64,000 nucleotides of DNA from Candidatus Finniella inopinata (GTDB taxonomy: Bacteria; Pseudomonadota; Alphaproteobacteria; Paracaedibacterales; CAIULA01): positions 94,652-158,651 of the forward strand of contig NZ_SCFB01000001.1 of assembly GCF_004210305.1 (NCBI RefSeq), in the 5' to 3' direction. Of this stretch, positions 7,690 through 16,845 are shown in pieces (position 1 is the stretch's first letter; each line of letters opens with the position of its first letter). The notes beneath the pieces are model-generated. The model did no database searches and was not told the origin of the DNA. It was given only the letters and a program-made list of their open reading frames with translations. Position numbers and translations under genes: made by a program.

Positions 7690-9141
7690 CTACATATTCT
7701 CTAAATTACCGAAGCGTGTCAACTTACCATCAAAGAATAATTTCACGGTACCGATAGGGCCGTGACGTTGCTTGGCGATAATGACTTCGGCTTTGTTGTA
7801 AACTCCATCCATACGTTTTTGCCATTCCAAATGCTTCTCGGTTCCCTCTGGTGGTTGCTTGCGGCTTTCATAATACTCCTCGCGATAGACAAACATGACC
7901 ACATCAGCGTCTTGCTCAATAGACCCTGATTCACGCAAATCAGACAGCTGGGGACGTTTGTCATCGCGCTGCTCAACGGCACGGGAAAGCTGTGATAAGG
8001 CCAGTACGGGCACATTTAATTCTTTGGCAATACCCTTTAAAGAACGGGTAATTTCAGAAATTTCTTGAACACGGTTGTCACCACTTCGTTTATTGCTGCT
8101 TTCCAATAATTGCAAATAGTCGATGACGATCAGCCCGATATTGTGTTGGCGTTTAAGGCGTCTGGCTCGATTGCGTAAAGCCATAATGCTAAGCCCTGCC
8201 GTGTCGTCAATAAACAAAGGGGTGTTATGAATCGATCGGCTAATTTCAACAAATTTTGGGAAATCTTCGCTGCGTATTTCACCGCGGCGGATTTTATCAG
8301 AAGACACTTTCGATTCGCTGGATAAAATACGGGTGGCTAGTTGTTCGGCAGACATTTCTAACGAGAAGAAGGCAACGGGCGTTCCGTCCTGGTTGTTTTG
8401 GGCAAAACAAAGGGCTGCATTAAAAGCAATGTTGGTGGCAAGGGCTGTTTTTCCCATAGAAGGTCGTCCCGCCAAAATCAACAAGTCAGAAGGGTGCAAT
8501 CCACCCAACCATTTATCAAGATCAATGAAGCCTGTGGTGACACCCACGATATGACTGTCGCGCTTGTAAGCAATTTCGGCTGTTTCAATGGCTTGTGTTA
8601 AGGCCTCTCGAAAGCTGATGGCATTTCCACCTGCTTGACCTGTTGTTGCTAGGTCATAAAGTTTCTTCTCCGCCGATTCAATATGCTGGACAGCGGTGGC
8701 TTCCATGTCAAAATTGCGCACCTCTTGTACGGTTTCATGGCTTAGGTTGATCAGTTGGCGCCTTAAATATAAATCATAAATCAGGCGACCATAATCAGCC
8801 GCACTGATGATGGACACAACCGAGTTTGCTAAATCAATTAAATAGCTGGCTCCTCCAACCGTGGCCAAATGTTCATTTTGGTGAAAAATATCTTTTAAGG
8901 TGATGGGGTCGGCAATTTGCCCTCGATCGATCAGGCGTTGAATGGATTCGTAAATCTGTCCATGAACGGCGTGGGAAAAATGGTCGGGGCGCAAGAAATC
9001 ACTGACATGTTCCAAGGAATTATTGTTCAACAATAAAGCACCCAACAAAGCCTGTTCGGCCTCGACGTTATGCAAAATCGTTTCAGCGATGGGGGCCAGC
9101 TGAGTTTGTTGAGGAACCAGTGATAAGACAGTTGATGTCAT
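7690..9141 (-). CDS. dnaB: Replicative DNA helicase DnaB
   Basis: A 483-residue hexameric helicase that unwinds DNA at the replication fork. The N-terminal DnaB domain (about 23-125, VEAEQALLGALLLNN) is followed by the RecA-like ATPase core. The core has Walker A GRPSMGKT (225-232), Walker B LIVIDYLQLL (D341), and the DLRESGSIEQDADVVMF segment near the end. Length matches the family. The ATG overlaps the def stop (ATGA), so map-def-dnaB probably form one transcript. No intein or insertion is present. Confidence 0.97.
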   Translation of the reverse strand: MTSTVLSLVPQQTQLAPIAETILHNVEAEQALLGALLLNNNSLEHVSDFLRPDHFSHAVHGQIYESIQRLIDRGQIADPITLKDIFHQNEHLATVGGASYLIDLANSVVSIISAADYGRLIYDLYLRRQLINLSHETVQEVRNFDMEATAVQHIESAEKKLYDLATTGQAGGNAISFREALTQAIETAEIAYKRDSHIVGVTTGFIDLDKWLGGLHPSDLLILAGRPSMGKTALATNIAFNAALCFAQNNQDGTPVAFFSLEMSAEQLATRILSSESKVSSDKIRRGEIRSEDFPKFVEISRSIHNTPLFIDDTAGLSIMALRNRARRLKRQHNIGLIVIDYLQLLESSNKRSGDNRVQEISEITRSLKGIAKELNVPVLALSQLSRAVEQRDDKRPQLSDLRESGSIEQDADVVMFVYREEYYESRKQPPEGTEKHLEWQKRMDGVYNKAEVIIAKQRHGPIGTVKLFFDGKLTRFGNLENM

Positions 9142-9728
9142 GAAGGGGCTATTCCTTTTTCCATAGCTTCTACGCGCATGCGACGATATTCTTCCACGGG
9201 CAACAATTTTCCATCCGGGACATACTGTGTGTACAAAATACCCCGAATGTGGTCAATTTCATGTTGCATAACGCGCGCCAAGAAACCATGAGCAACGCCT
9301 TCAATTTTGGTGCCCTCTTTTGAATAAGCCGCATATTTTATTGTTTTATAACGGGCCACAGGACCAGCCACATCAGCTACCGAAAAACACCCTTCATAGT
9401 CGATGTGTTTATCATCCCCAACAGGTTCATAACTGGGGTTCAACCAAAGGGTCTTTGGCATCGTATCGCTGATGTCGGGGCGCCATTTTTTTAAATCTGG
9501 ATCATCGCTAAGGGCGAAAACAATTGCCTGCTTAGAGAACCCAATTTGAGGGGCGGCCAGCCCAGAACAGTTTTCCTCTGCGTCGTACTTCGCTTCTAAG
9601 ATTTTGATTATTGCTAAATCTTCTTTTGTCAGAGGAAAGGTAAAGGCCTTGGCAGGGGTTTCCAAAACCTCTTTGTTTGGACAATTCGGATCGTTAATCA
9701 CGACATAAGGGGGCAGCTTAACGGACAT
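9138..9728 (-). CDS. def: Peptide deformylase
   Basis: This enzyme removes the N-formyl group from nascent proteins, using a metal held by one Cys and two His residues. All three motifs are visible: SGLAAPQIG (55-63, the first glycine of GxGLAAPQ being Ser here), EGCFSV (112-117, metal ligand C114) and QHEIDH (155-160, two histidines and the catalytic Glu). At 196 residues it is slightly long. It sits between map and dnaB, 5 bp after map, so the two N-terminal processing enzymes are encoded side by side. Confidence 0.95.
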   Translation of the reverse strand: MSVKLPPYVVINDPNCPNKEVLETPAKAFTFPLTKEDLAIIKILEAKYDAEENCSGLAAPQIGFSKQAIVFALSDDPDLKKWRPDISDTMPKTLWLNPSYEPVGDDKHIDYEGCFSVADVAGPVARYKTIKYAAYSKEGTKIEGVAHGFLARVMQHEIDHIRGILYTQYVPDGKLLPVEEYRRMRVEAMEKGIAPS

Positions 9729-9733
9729 ATGTT

Positions 9734-10558
9734 TTAACCACTAACCGTAAAAATTTCATAACCATTGGACGTGACGGCCAGGCTATGTTCGAATTGGGCC
9801 GATAAAGACTTATCCTTGGTTACGGCCGTCCATCCGTCTTCCAAAACCTTCACACCGGGTTTGCCGGCATTAATCATGGGTTCAATCGTGAAAAACATCC
9901 CCTCTTGCAATTCCAACCCTGTACCTGGTTTGCCATAGTGCAACACAGTGGGTGTCATATGAAACGTTTTTCCAACACCATGCCCGCAAAAATCGCGTAC
10001 GATGGAGAAGCCCTGACGCTCAGCAAAGCTTTGAATCGCATGGCCCACATCACCTAACGTGGCGCCCGGCTTCACAACTTCAATGCCGCGCATCATGGCC
10101 TCATAAGTCACATTGATCAGTTTTTCGGCCCGGACCCCAATCTTACCAATAGCGAACATGCGGCTGGTATCGCCATGCCATCCATCCACAATCGTGGTGA
10201 CGTCAATGTTAATAATATCCCCCTCGATGAGCTTTTTATCCCCTGGAATACCATGGCAAACCACGTGATTTACAGAGGTGCAAATCGATTTGGGGAATCC
10301 CTGATAGCCAAGGGGGGCAGGGATAGCGCCGTGCTTCAGAATAAAATCGTGACACAGCGTATTCAATTCATTGGTCGTGACGCCTGCCTTGACAAAGGGG
10401 GTGATATAGTCAAGCATCTGCGATGCCAATCGTCCGGCCTTTCGCATGCCCTCAAAGTCTTGATTTGTGTGAATCAGGACCTGCTCAACCTCCTCCTCTT
10501 CGTGGTGGTGGCCGTGCTGGCAATGTTCTGTGTGTTGATGGTGGTAGGGATTAATCAT
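9734..10558 (-). CDS. map: Type I methionine aminopeptidase with His-rich N-terminal extension
   Basis: This dinuclear metallopeptidase removes N-terminal methionine after deformylation. The ligands align with the E. coli enzyme: D119, D130 (HGDTSRMF), H193 (CGHGVGK), E226 (FTIEP) and E257 (QFEHS), with H102 as the active-site histidine. The core starts near VLIHTNQDFEGMRKAG (27-42). Before it lies an extension of about 27 residues with eight His and one Cys in the first 19, then four Glu. Most homologues lack this, so it may bind metal. The SD before the ATG is weak, but no better start codon exists between the extension and the core. Confidence 0.93.
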   Translation of the reverse strand: MINPYHHQHTEHCQHGHHHEEEEVEQVLIHTNQDFEGMRKAGRLASQMLDYITPFVKAGVTTNELNTLCHDFILKHGAIPAPLGYQGFPKSICTSVNHVVCHGIPGDKKLIEGDIINIDVTTIVDGWHGDTSRMFAIGKIGVRAEKLINVTYEAMMRGIEVVKPGATLGDVGHAIQSFAERQGFSIVRDFCGHGVGKTFHMTPTVLHYGKPGTGLELQEGMFFTIEPMINAGKPGVKVLEDGWTAVTKDKSLSAQFEHSLAVTSNGYEIFTVSG

Positions 10559-10667
10559 AATGCTTTTTTACAGGGAGAAACTATTAGCTCAAGTTATACC
10601 ATTTTCAGATCATTTTGCGAGTTTTTCTCGTTATATTGTCTATATAGGTATCAATTTCTTTTCCGCA

Positions 10668-10702
10668 ATAAAAAACCCACTTCTCAATTTGAAAAGTGGG
10701 TT
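10668..10702 (-). terminator. Rho-independent terminator of rpsD
   Basis: On the minus strand, stem AACCCACTT (10694-10702) pairs with AAGTGGGTT (10674-10682) across an 11-nt loop. It is followed by a T run (the A run at 10668-10675 on the plus strand). It starts about 30 bp after the rpsD stop and separates rpsD from map. Confidence 0.8.
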
Positions 10703-10730
10703 AAAGATTTTAAAAAAATGAAAAGAGAAT

Positions 10731-11345
10731 TTAGCGAGAATAAAACTCGATAACCAAATTTGGTTCCATTTGAACGGGGTAGGGGACATCAGCAAACTTA
10801 GGTCCGCGAATGAACTTGCCCTTCATAGACTTGTGGTCAACATCCATATAGTCTGGAACGTCCCGTTCACCCAATTGGGCTGCGGCCAAAACATTCACGT
10901 TTTCTTTCATCTCGCCCAGAATGCTTAACTCGTCGCCGTCCTTCAAACGATAAGAAGGGATGTCAACGCGTTTACCATTAACGGCAATGTGTCCGTGGTT
11001 GACCATTTGACGCGCAGCGAATACCGTCGCTACGAATTTCATACGGTAAACAACGGCGTCCAGACGACGTTCTAGAAGGTCAATCATATTTTCTGATGTA
11101 TCGCCACGGCGACGAACGGCCTCTTGATAAAGGCGACGGAAATGCTTTTCGCTTATGTTTCCATAGTAGCCTTTTAGTTTTTGTTTGGCTCTAAGCTGGA
11201 TACCATAGTCGGAAGGCTTTGATCGTTGTTGACCATGCTGACCTGGTCCGTAATTACGATTGTTGAAAGGGCTTTTTGCTCGGCCCCAAAGGTTTACGCC
11301 CAGACGGCGATCAATTTTGTGTTTTGCTTCAACGCGTTTTGTCAT
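10731..11345 (-). CDS. rpsD: 30S ribosomal protein S4
   Basis: A 204-residue primary 16S rRNA-binding protein. The N-terminus ([19 protein letters not shown]) and the central S4 RNA-binding domain ([20 protein letters not shown], then [16 protein letters not shown]) are typical, with the usual [24 protein letters not shown]-type end seen in alphaproteobacteria. It is monocistronic, with a promoter in the divergent gap and its own terminator. Confidence 0.97.
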   Translation of the reverse strand: MTKRVEAKHKIDRRLGVNLWGRAKSPFNNRNYGPGQHGQQRSKPSDYGIQLRAKQKLKGYYGNISEKHFRRLYQEAVRRRGDTSENMIDLLERRLDAVVYRMKFVATVFAARQMVNHGHIAVNGKRVDIPSYRLKDGDELSILGEMKENVNVLAAAQLGERDVPDYMDVDHKSMKGKFIRGPKFADVPYPVQMEPNLVIEFYSR

Positions 11346-11488
11346 TTATCTTAGCCTGTAAGTCATCAAATAAACTTTTAATAATTAACGTTCATTCTCC
11401 ACATTTACCAAGCTTTGTCAAATCAATTTTGCGCTTTAACGACAAGCGTGTTATGGTCCTGACATCGTTAAAACAGCTTTACAGTAAT

Positions 11489-12106
11489 ATGGATATTTCT
11501 AGCTTGCCAAATGCCCGGCCAGGATGGCTGCGTCGTCAGTATGACTGGGTCTTGGCCTCTGCCGACACGCCGCAGGCTGTCTGGCTGTTATGCGTGTTTT
11601 CTTTTGCGGAAAGCTCGGTTTTTCCCTTGCCGCCTGATTTGTTGTTGATTCCGATGATTCTGGCTCATCCCAGCCAAGCTTGGCGGTTGGCGAGTTTGTG
11701 TACCATCACTTCAGTTCTTGGTGGATTCTTAGGGTATGCCATTGGATATTATTTATATGCCAGTTTGGGCGAATGGGTTATTAACACCTATAATCTATCA
11801 TCCGCCTTTGAGAAATTTCAGCAAGGTTTTGCCGAATGGGGTTTTTGGATTATTGTATTAAAGGGCCTAACACCCATTCCCTATAAGTTGGTAACCATCG
11901 CCAGCGGGGTGGCGCACTTTGATTTAAAAACATTTTTTGCAGCCTCCATCATTGCCCGTGGATTTCGCTTTTATCTTTTGTCAGGCTTGTTATGGTGGAT
12001 GGGGCCTTGGGCCCGTCACTGGATTGAAAAATATCTTGGGTTGTTCTTGGTCTTAAGCCTTGGCATAATTGCCCTAGGGTTCGTTGCATTTAAGTATTTG
12101 GGCTGA
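11489..12106 (+). CDS. DedA/YqaA-family inner-membrane protein
   Basis: About 205 residues with four to five hydrophobic segments. SSVFPLPPDLLLIPMIL and GGFLGYAIGYYLYASLGEW, then ASIIARGFRFYLLSGLLWWMG, match the VTT/DedA-like YqaA family, whose members help maintain membrane homeostasis and lipid flipping. The start is chosen at ATG 11489, which gives MDISSLPNARPGWL. ATG 11453 would add 12 residues and is equally possible, since neither has a strong SD. The stop overlaps the dsbB start (TGATG), so DedA-dsbB-coq7 form one operon. Confidence 0.8.
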   Translation: MDISSLPNARPGWLRRQYDWVLASADTPQAVWLLCVFSFAESSVFPLPPDLLLIPMILAHPSQAWRLASLCTITSVLGGFLGYAIGYYLYASLGEWVINTYNLSSAFEKFQQGFAEWGFWIIVLKGLTPIPYKLVTIASGVAHFDLKTFFAASIIARGFRFYLLSGLLWWMGPWARHWIEKYLGLFLVLSLGIIALGFVAFKYLG

Positions 12107-12636
12107 TGGGTTGTAAGCTTTTTTCTCAACAAAAGATCGTAAATAGGGTCGTTCTTTTGTTCGTTGGCCTGTCGCTGGCGGTCGCGGTGGGGGCAGAATT
12201 TCTTTATCACATCAAACCATGCAGCTTGTGCGTTTACCTGCGTTACATCTATTGGGGTGTTTTGTCGATAAGTCTTGCGCTGGTTGCGTTTCCTCAAAAG
12301 TGTTTGCTGAGAGTTCTGCAATTTTTAGCGATTATTTCGGCCTTGGGGCTTAGTTCTTTCCATGCGGGTGTGGAACAGAAATGGTGGCAACCGCCTGCGT
12401 TTTGCCAAAACTCCTCCGCCAATGTTGGTGTTGATAATCCGGCGTTAACCCCGCAGGAAAAAATTGCGCGTATTCGTCAAAATATTCAAAAATCCACCCT
12501 TGTTCGGTGTGATCAAATTAGTTGGCGTATTTTGGGTGTATCCGCAACAATTTGGAATACGCTGGCTCTAGCAGGGCTTGTGGTTTATTTGTTGATTGCG
12601 TTTGGGGTGCAACGGCGATGCAAAACAAAACCTTAG
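12106..12636 (+). CDS. dsbB: Disulfide bond formation protein DsbB
   Basis: A 176-residue four-helix inner-membrane quinone reductase that re-oxidises DsbA. The first redox pair is C39/C42 in KPCSLCVYLRYIYW (family PCxLCxxQR). The second periplasmic pair is C100 and C135 (LVRCDQISW). The RCDQISWRILGVSATIWN segment is the usual end of the periplasmic loop. It overlaps the upstream DedA-like gene by one base and coq7 by 19 bp. Quinone use by DsbB and quinone synthesis by Coq7 make the pairing reasonable. Confidence 0.9.
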   Translation: MGCKLFSQQKIVNRVVLLFVGLSLAVAVGAEFLYHIKPCSLCVYLRYIYWGVLSISLALVAFPQKCLLRVLQFLAIISALGLSSFHAGVEQKWWQPPAFCQNSSANVGVDNPALTPQEKIARIRQNIQKSTLVRCDQISWRILGVSATIWNTLALAGLVVYLLIAFGVQRRCKTKP

Positions 12637-13127
12637 AACGTATTTTAAGAGTTGATCATGCGGGTGAATATGGGGCCGTTCGTATTTACGCTGGCCAACT
12701 GGCTGTTTTAAAAAACAATCCGCACATTCAGCATATGGCCCGGCAAGAGGCTGATCATTTGAAAAAATTCAATCAATTACTGGTTGAACACAAAGTAAGA
12801 CCCACGGTGTTTCAGCCTGTGTGGCATGTAGCTGCTTATGCTTTAGGGGCCGTGACGGCTCTTATGGGTGAGAAAGCGGCCCATGCGTGCACCATCGCCG
12901 TCGAGACGGTCATTGATGACCACTATCAGAATCAATTGGACCAGCTGCAGGGCAGAGAAGACTGCCAAGATATTCAGCAAGTGATTCACCATTGTCATCA
13001 AGAGGAACTGGAGCATCGCCAAATGGCTATCGAACAAGGGGGCGAAGGGGCAGCAGGCTTTCAAACTTTAACAACTGCTGTAAAAGCTATCTCAAAAGCT
13101 GCAATTTGGTTATCATCACGGGTTTAA
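12618..13127 (+). CDS. coq7: Demethoxyubiquinone hydroxylase (Coq7)
   Basis: A 170-residue ferritin-like di-iron monooxygenase for the penultimate step of ubiquinone synthesis. The di-iron ligands are visible as E17 (DHAGEYGA), E44xxH47 (QEADHLKKF), E96 (AVETVID) and E130xxH133 (EELEHRQ). The start is ATG 12618, since Coq7 proteins begin about 10 residues before RVDHAGE. A longer frame from 12522 would lie wholly inside dsbB. Coq7 is typical of alphaproteobacteria and supports an aerobic ubiquinone respiratory chain. Confidence 0.93.
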   Translation: MQNKTLERILRVDHAGEYGAVRIYAGQLAVLKNNPHIQHMARQEADHLKKFNQLLVEHKVRPTVFQPVWHVAAYALGAVTALMGEKAAHACTIAVETVIDDHYQNQLDQLQGREDCQDIQQVIHHCHQEELEHRQMAIEQGGEGAAGFQTLTTAVKAISKAAIWLSSRV

Positions 13128-13197
13128 ATATTTTGTTGAATAATTAAAATATGTGTAATATATAAAAAATTATTAATATGTTTCTTTTGAGTTTTTT

Positions 13198-14588
13198 ATG
13201 AGTTACTTATTTCTGCTTAGAATGTTCGTAGGATTTCTGTCTTGTTGTACATGGGCAAGTGGGTCGTTTGGTGTTGAAGAAATTAAGGATTACGACCCTG
13301 CTGTGGGTCGTTTGGAACATATGTCTCTTAGAACAGGACTTTTTTTGTTCGACTTATCTCATAAATTTCAGAACGAAAGATTTTCGAGGGCAATTCTATC
13401 CTATCTTCCCCTCTTCCTGCCAGAAGAATACACTATTCCTTGCATTTCTAATCTTGAAACGGAAGATTTAAGAGCCTTTAGAAGGTTGTTCGAGCCTAGG
13501 CATCAAGACATCTCCGTTGAAAAAACATGGTACAGATATAATATTGCTTTTAAATCTCCAAGAGTCCCCAAAGATATTTTATCGACTGATATCCCAAGAT
13601 TACGGGATTATGTGAGGGGTTTTAGTCCTGATCAATGGACGAACGCGGATTCAATACCTTGGTACGATTCCAAAGGGGCCTGTTATAAATCCTATTTAAT
13701 GACACCACCTGAGAGAGCTTCTATTAAAGGCGGAATCGTTTGGCTTCATGGCAGTAGTGGGCCCGAGCCCTCTACAATTTCCAAATGTCGCCATTTCGTG
13801 GAGAAGGGTTATGTGGTTTTGTTACCTAACCTGTTCCCTTCCTTTGGTGTCACTTCTACGGCTACTGACCAACTGAAAATTCCCTTGGAAAATTCTATTT
13901 TGGCAGCATATCGGGCTTTGCATTTGTTAAAAAGCTCCCCATATTTAGGGGGTAAACCTATCGCTTTGATGGGGGAATCATTACTGATTTGTGTGCAAGA
14001 CATTTTTATCAAATTCACATATCACCTGGGGTTACATTCGACAGATTTATCGTTATTGATGGTTTCCCTTTGTTTTCTGGACCGGTTGACTATGCAAACA
14101 GCTCCATCCTCATGCTACATGGTCGTTTGGACAGATGGACAGAACTTAAAAACACCCAACAGCATTTTCAAAAGTATATGAAGCCAGCACAATCAAAGCT
14201 AATAACCTTTGATTGTGCTCACGGTGTGCTTGATGATAAAAGTTTTGGTAGTTTGGTTCCCACCTTTAATCGATGTTCACTAGAAGACAAGGGAAATGAG
14301 GGGTTCTTACCTTTAATGCTTAAGGAAAAAACAGTCTATCTTTATCAAGGCAACTGGAGCTTAGGGAAGTTTTTTCCTTGGAGCCGTGTTCCAAGTTTTA
14401 TAAGAAAATATTTTAATGTCATGGACATTAAAGCAGGCGAAAACATTCCTTGGAGGCATTTCGAACAATTCCTTACGCAGTATTCTGAAATTCGTTATCT
14501 ATGGCCTAAAGCCCACCATCCCTCTATTAAGGATAAGGCCTTAAAAGAGATAGAAAGTTTTTTAGAACAAGGAAGAGTTACCGTTTGA
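13198..14588 (+). pseudogene. Secreted alpha/beta hydrolase (dienelactone-hydrolase-like), frameshifted
   Basis: The first frame (13198-14181) begins with a signal-peptide-like stretch (LFLLRMFVGFLSCCTWASG). It reaches GGIVWLHGSSGPEP (oxyanion region) and the nucleophile elbow GES (S261), then loses homology. The second frame continues the fold: TDLCARHFYQI, MLHGRLDRWTELK (catalytic Asp) and FDCAHGVLDD (catalytic His), up to 14588. The switch lies at about 13978-13990 and needs one extra base, so a one-base deletion or two-base insertion is implied, just after the catalytic Ser. A DLH-type secreted hydrolase is the likely ancestral function. It is broken unless this is a sequencing error. Confidence 0.75.
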
Positions 14589-14647
14589 ATAATACCTTTG
14601 CCGTTTTGATTTTTTATGGCTAATCTCTGTAAATCTAACAATCAATA

Positions 14648-15949
14648 GTGCAGTTATTGCCCTTGAACACTAACCAAGTCATCACCTTTGGTTGCCGCCT
14701 GAATACTTACGAGTCAGAGGCGATCAAAGATTTATCCCACCAGGCTGGCCTGTCGGGGGCGATTTTGATTAACACGTGTGCCGTCACGGCCGAGGCGGAG
14801 CGCCAGGCGCGTCAAACTATTCGAAAACTTCGCCGAGAAAATCCCGATGCCAAAATCATTGTGACGGGGTGTGGGGCGCAGATGAACCCAAAGCAATATG
14901 CCGACATGCCAGAGGTGACAAGTGTGATCGGCAATCAAGAAAAGATGCAGCTGGAAACCTATCAAAAGCTGGTCAACCCTGATCAACATGCCCGGGTGTT
15001 GGTCAATGACATTATGTCGGTTCGAGAGACGGCCAGCCACTTGGTGTCGGGTTTTGAAGGCAAGGCGCGCGCTTTTGTGCAGGTTCAAAATGGCTGCGAT
15101 CACCGGTGCACGTTTTGTACCATTCCTTTTGGGCGTGGCAATTCACGCAGCGTGCCTTTGGGCGAGATTGTGGACCAGGTGCGCCTTTTGGTGGAAAGTG
15201 GATATCAAGAGATTGTTTTTACCGGGGTGGATATCACAGCCTATGGTGGTGACTTGCCCGGAACACCGACATTGGGGCAGGCGATTCGCCGATTATTGGC
15301 CCTGGTGCCCGACTTGAAACGGCTTCGGCTATCCTCCCTTGATCCTGTTGAAATTGATGAAGATTTATGGCGGCTGATTGGTGAAGAACCGCGCCTAATG
15401 CCGCACCTTCACCTAAGCCTGCAGGCAGGTGATGACTTGATTTTAAAAAGAATGAAACGTCGGCATTTACGCCAAGATGCGATTGGTTTTTGTAAAAGGG
15501 CCCGGGACCTTAGGCCTGACGTGGCATTTGGTGCCGATCTGATTGCGGGTTTTCCAACTGAGACGGACGAGATGTTCGAGAACAGCTTGCGTATTGTGGA
15601 TGAATGCGACCTTAGCTTTTTGCATGTTTTCCCCTATTCCCCGCGCCCTGGAACGCCGGCCAGCCGGATGCCCCAGGTCCCAAAATCCCTGATCAAGCTG
15701 CGCGCTGCTATGCTGCGGCAAAAGGGTGACGATGCATTGCAAAAGTTATTTGACCATTGGGTTGGTAAAACGGCCGTTGTTTTGGTGGAATCGGTGGATC
15801 AAAAACAGGGTTCTATGATCGGAAAGACGGATCATTTTATCCCGGTTCGTATAAAATCGTCCGATGCTTTTGAACAGGTGTGTCTTGATGTAAAGCTAAC
15901 TCATGGTGATAAGAAAAACATGGAAGGTATTCAGATAAATACTTTATAG
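14648..15949 (+). CDS. mtaB: tRNA t6A37 methylthiotransferase MtaB
   Basis: A 433-residue radical-SAM enzyme that adds a methylthio group to t6A37 of ANN-decoding tRNAs. The N-terminal UPF0004 domain carries cluster cysteines C16, C44 and C75 (FGCRLN, NTCAV, TGCGAQ). The radical SAM cluster is C150/C154/C157 in NGCDHRCTFCTIPFGRG. The C-terminus has a TRAM-like region. GTG 14648 is taken as the start because FGCRLNTYESE must be near residue 15. YESEAIKDL is the MtaB version rather than MiaB or RimO. Confidence 0.9.
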   Translation: MQLLPLNTNQVITFGCRLNTYESEAIKDLSHQAGLSGAILINTCAVTAEAERQARQTIRKLRRENPDAKIIVTGCGAQMNPKQYADMPEVTSVIGNQEKMQLETYQKLVNPDQHARVLVNDIMSVRETASHLVSGFEGKARAFVQVQNGCDHRCTFCTIPFGRGNSRSVPLGEIVDQVRLLVESGYQEIVFTGVDITAYGGDLPGTPTLGQAIRRLLALVPDLKRLRLSSLDPVEIDEDLWRLIGEEPRLMPHLHLSLQAGDDLILKRMKRRHLRQDAIGFCKRARDLRPDVAFGADLIAGFPTETDEMFENSLRIVDECDLSFLHVFPYSPRPGTPASRMPQVPKSLIKLRAAMLRQKGDDALQKLFDHWVGKTAVVLVESVDQKQGSMIGKTDHFIPVRIKSSDAFEQVCLDVKLTHGDKKNMEGIQINTL

Positions 15950-15996
15950 AAAAAGAAAATAGACTTTCCATGTTCTATTGAGAGCACAGAAAAATA

Positions 15997-16025
15997 TTGA
16001 TCCCAATTTGGGATCATGATATAGT
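15997..16025 (+). promoter_or_regulatory. higBA promoter with perfect 17-bp palindromic operator
   Basis: GATCCCAATTTGGGATC (15999-16015) is a perfect inverted repeat about a central T. It overlaps a plausible sigma-70 promoter, TTGATC at 15997-16002 and TATAGT at 16020-16025 with a 17-bp spacer. An antitoxin dimer bound here would block the -35 and spacer, as expected for HigA autoregulation. Confidence 0.65.
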
Positions 16026-16062
16026 TTAACCAGATTAAAAGGTTGTAAAGGCCAACAAAAGC

Positions 16063-16365
16063 GTGAGGGTTATTTCTAAAAGGACCCTTAAGCAATTTTG
16101 GGAAGCACATTCAAATTTTCAAGACGCGAAAGTTTGGTTACAACAATGGTATGCAGACGTTGAAGCTAGCGAATGGAAATCCCAAGAAGATGTCAAAAGG
16201 AGATACCGTTCAGCAAGCTTCTTGGCCGACAACCAAATTATCTTTAACGTGTGTGGCAATCGGTATCGTCTGATTGTCAAAATTAACTATGAATATGGGA
16301 TTATTTACATACGCTTTATTGGAACTCATGCAGAGTACGACCAAGTGAATGCAAAAACGATTTAA
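16063..16365 (+). CDS. higB: HigB-type mRNA interferase toxin
   Basis: A 100-residue RelE-fold toxin of the HigB/YgjN type: VISKRTLKQFWEAH, then AKVWLQQWYADVE, NQIIFNVCGNRYRLIVKINY and IIYIRFIGTHAEYD. Members cleave mRNA on ribosomes. It starts at GTG and lies 17 bp before the antitoxin, the toxin-first order characteristic of hig modules. The upstream palindrome probably binds the antitoxin. Confidence 0.85.
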   Translation: MRVISKRTLKQFWEAHSNFQDAKVWLQQWYADVEASEWKSQEDVKRRYRSASFLADNQIIFNVCGNRYRLIVKINYEYGIIYIRFIGTHAEYDQVNAKTI

Positions 16366-16382
16366 GAAGGGAAAGTGAGATC

Positions 16383-16742
16383 ATGGAAATTCGAGCAGTA
16401 CGCACGGAAGAAGACTATGAATGGGCATTGGCAGAAATTGATCAGTTAATGGATGCAGTTTTTGGGACCCCTGAAGGAGACCGACTTGACGTTCTAGCAA
16501 CACTTGTTGACGCTTATGAGCAAAAACACTTCCCCATAGAGGATCCTGATCCCGTAGAAGCTATAAAATTTAGAATGGAAGAGGAGGGGTTAACGCCAAA
16601 AGACCTTGTCCCTTACATTGGACAAAGAAGCCATGTTTATGAAGTCTTGAATAGAAAACGGGCTCTTTCAATGCGCATGGCCCAAAAACTGCATCACAAC
16701 CTTAAAATACCCGCTAGAATCTTTTTGCAAGAGACCGCTTAA
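16383..16742 (+). CDS. higA: HigA-type antitoxin with helix-turn-helix
   Basis: A 119-residue HigA-family antitoxin. The N-terminal toxin-binding half (VRTEEDYEWALAEIDQLMD, then LVDAYEQKHFPIEDPDPVEAI) is followed by an XRE-type helix-turn-helix. In it, LTPKDLVPYIGQRSHVYEVL is the recognition unit and ALSMRMAQKLHHNL the fourth and fifth helices. It neutralises HigB and represses the operon, probably at the 15999-16015 palindrome. SD AAGGGAAAG precedes the ATG. Confidence 0.87.
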   Translation: MEIRAVRTEEDYEWALAEIDQLMDAVFGTPEGDRLDVLATLVDAYEQKHFPIEDPDPVEAIKFRMEEEGLTPKDLVPYIGQRSHVYEVLNRKRALSMRMAQKLHHNLKIPARIFLQETA

Positions 16743-16845
16743 CATGGCGGATTAATCTCCCGATCAAACGCTCAGTCATCGATTGACTTCAGTTGATTTT
16801 TCTCGTTAAGTGACAAAACAACTTAAAGGTAATGGTTAAGGGACA

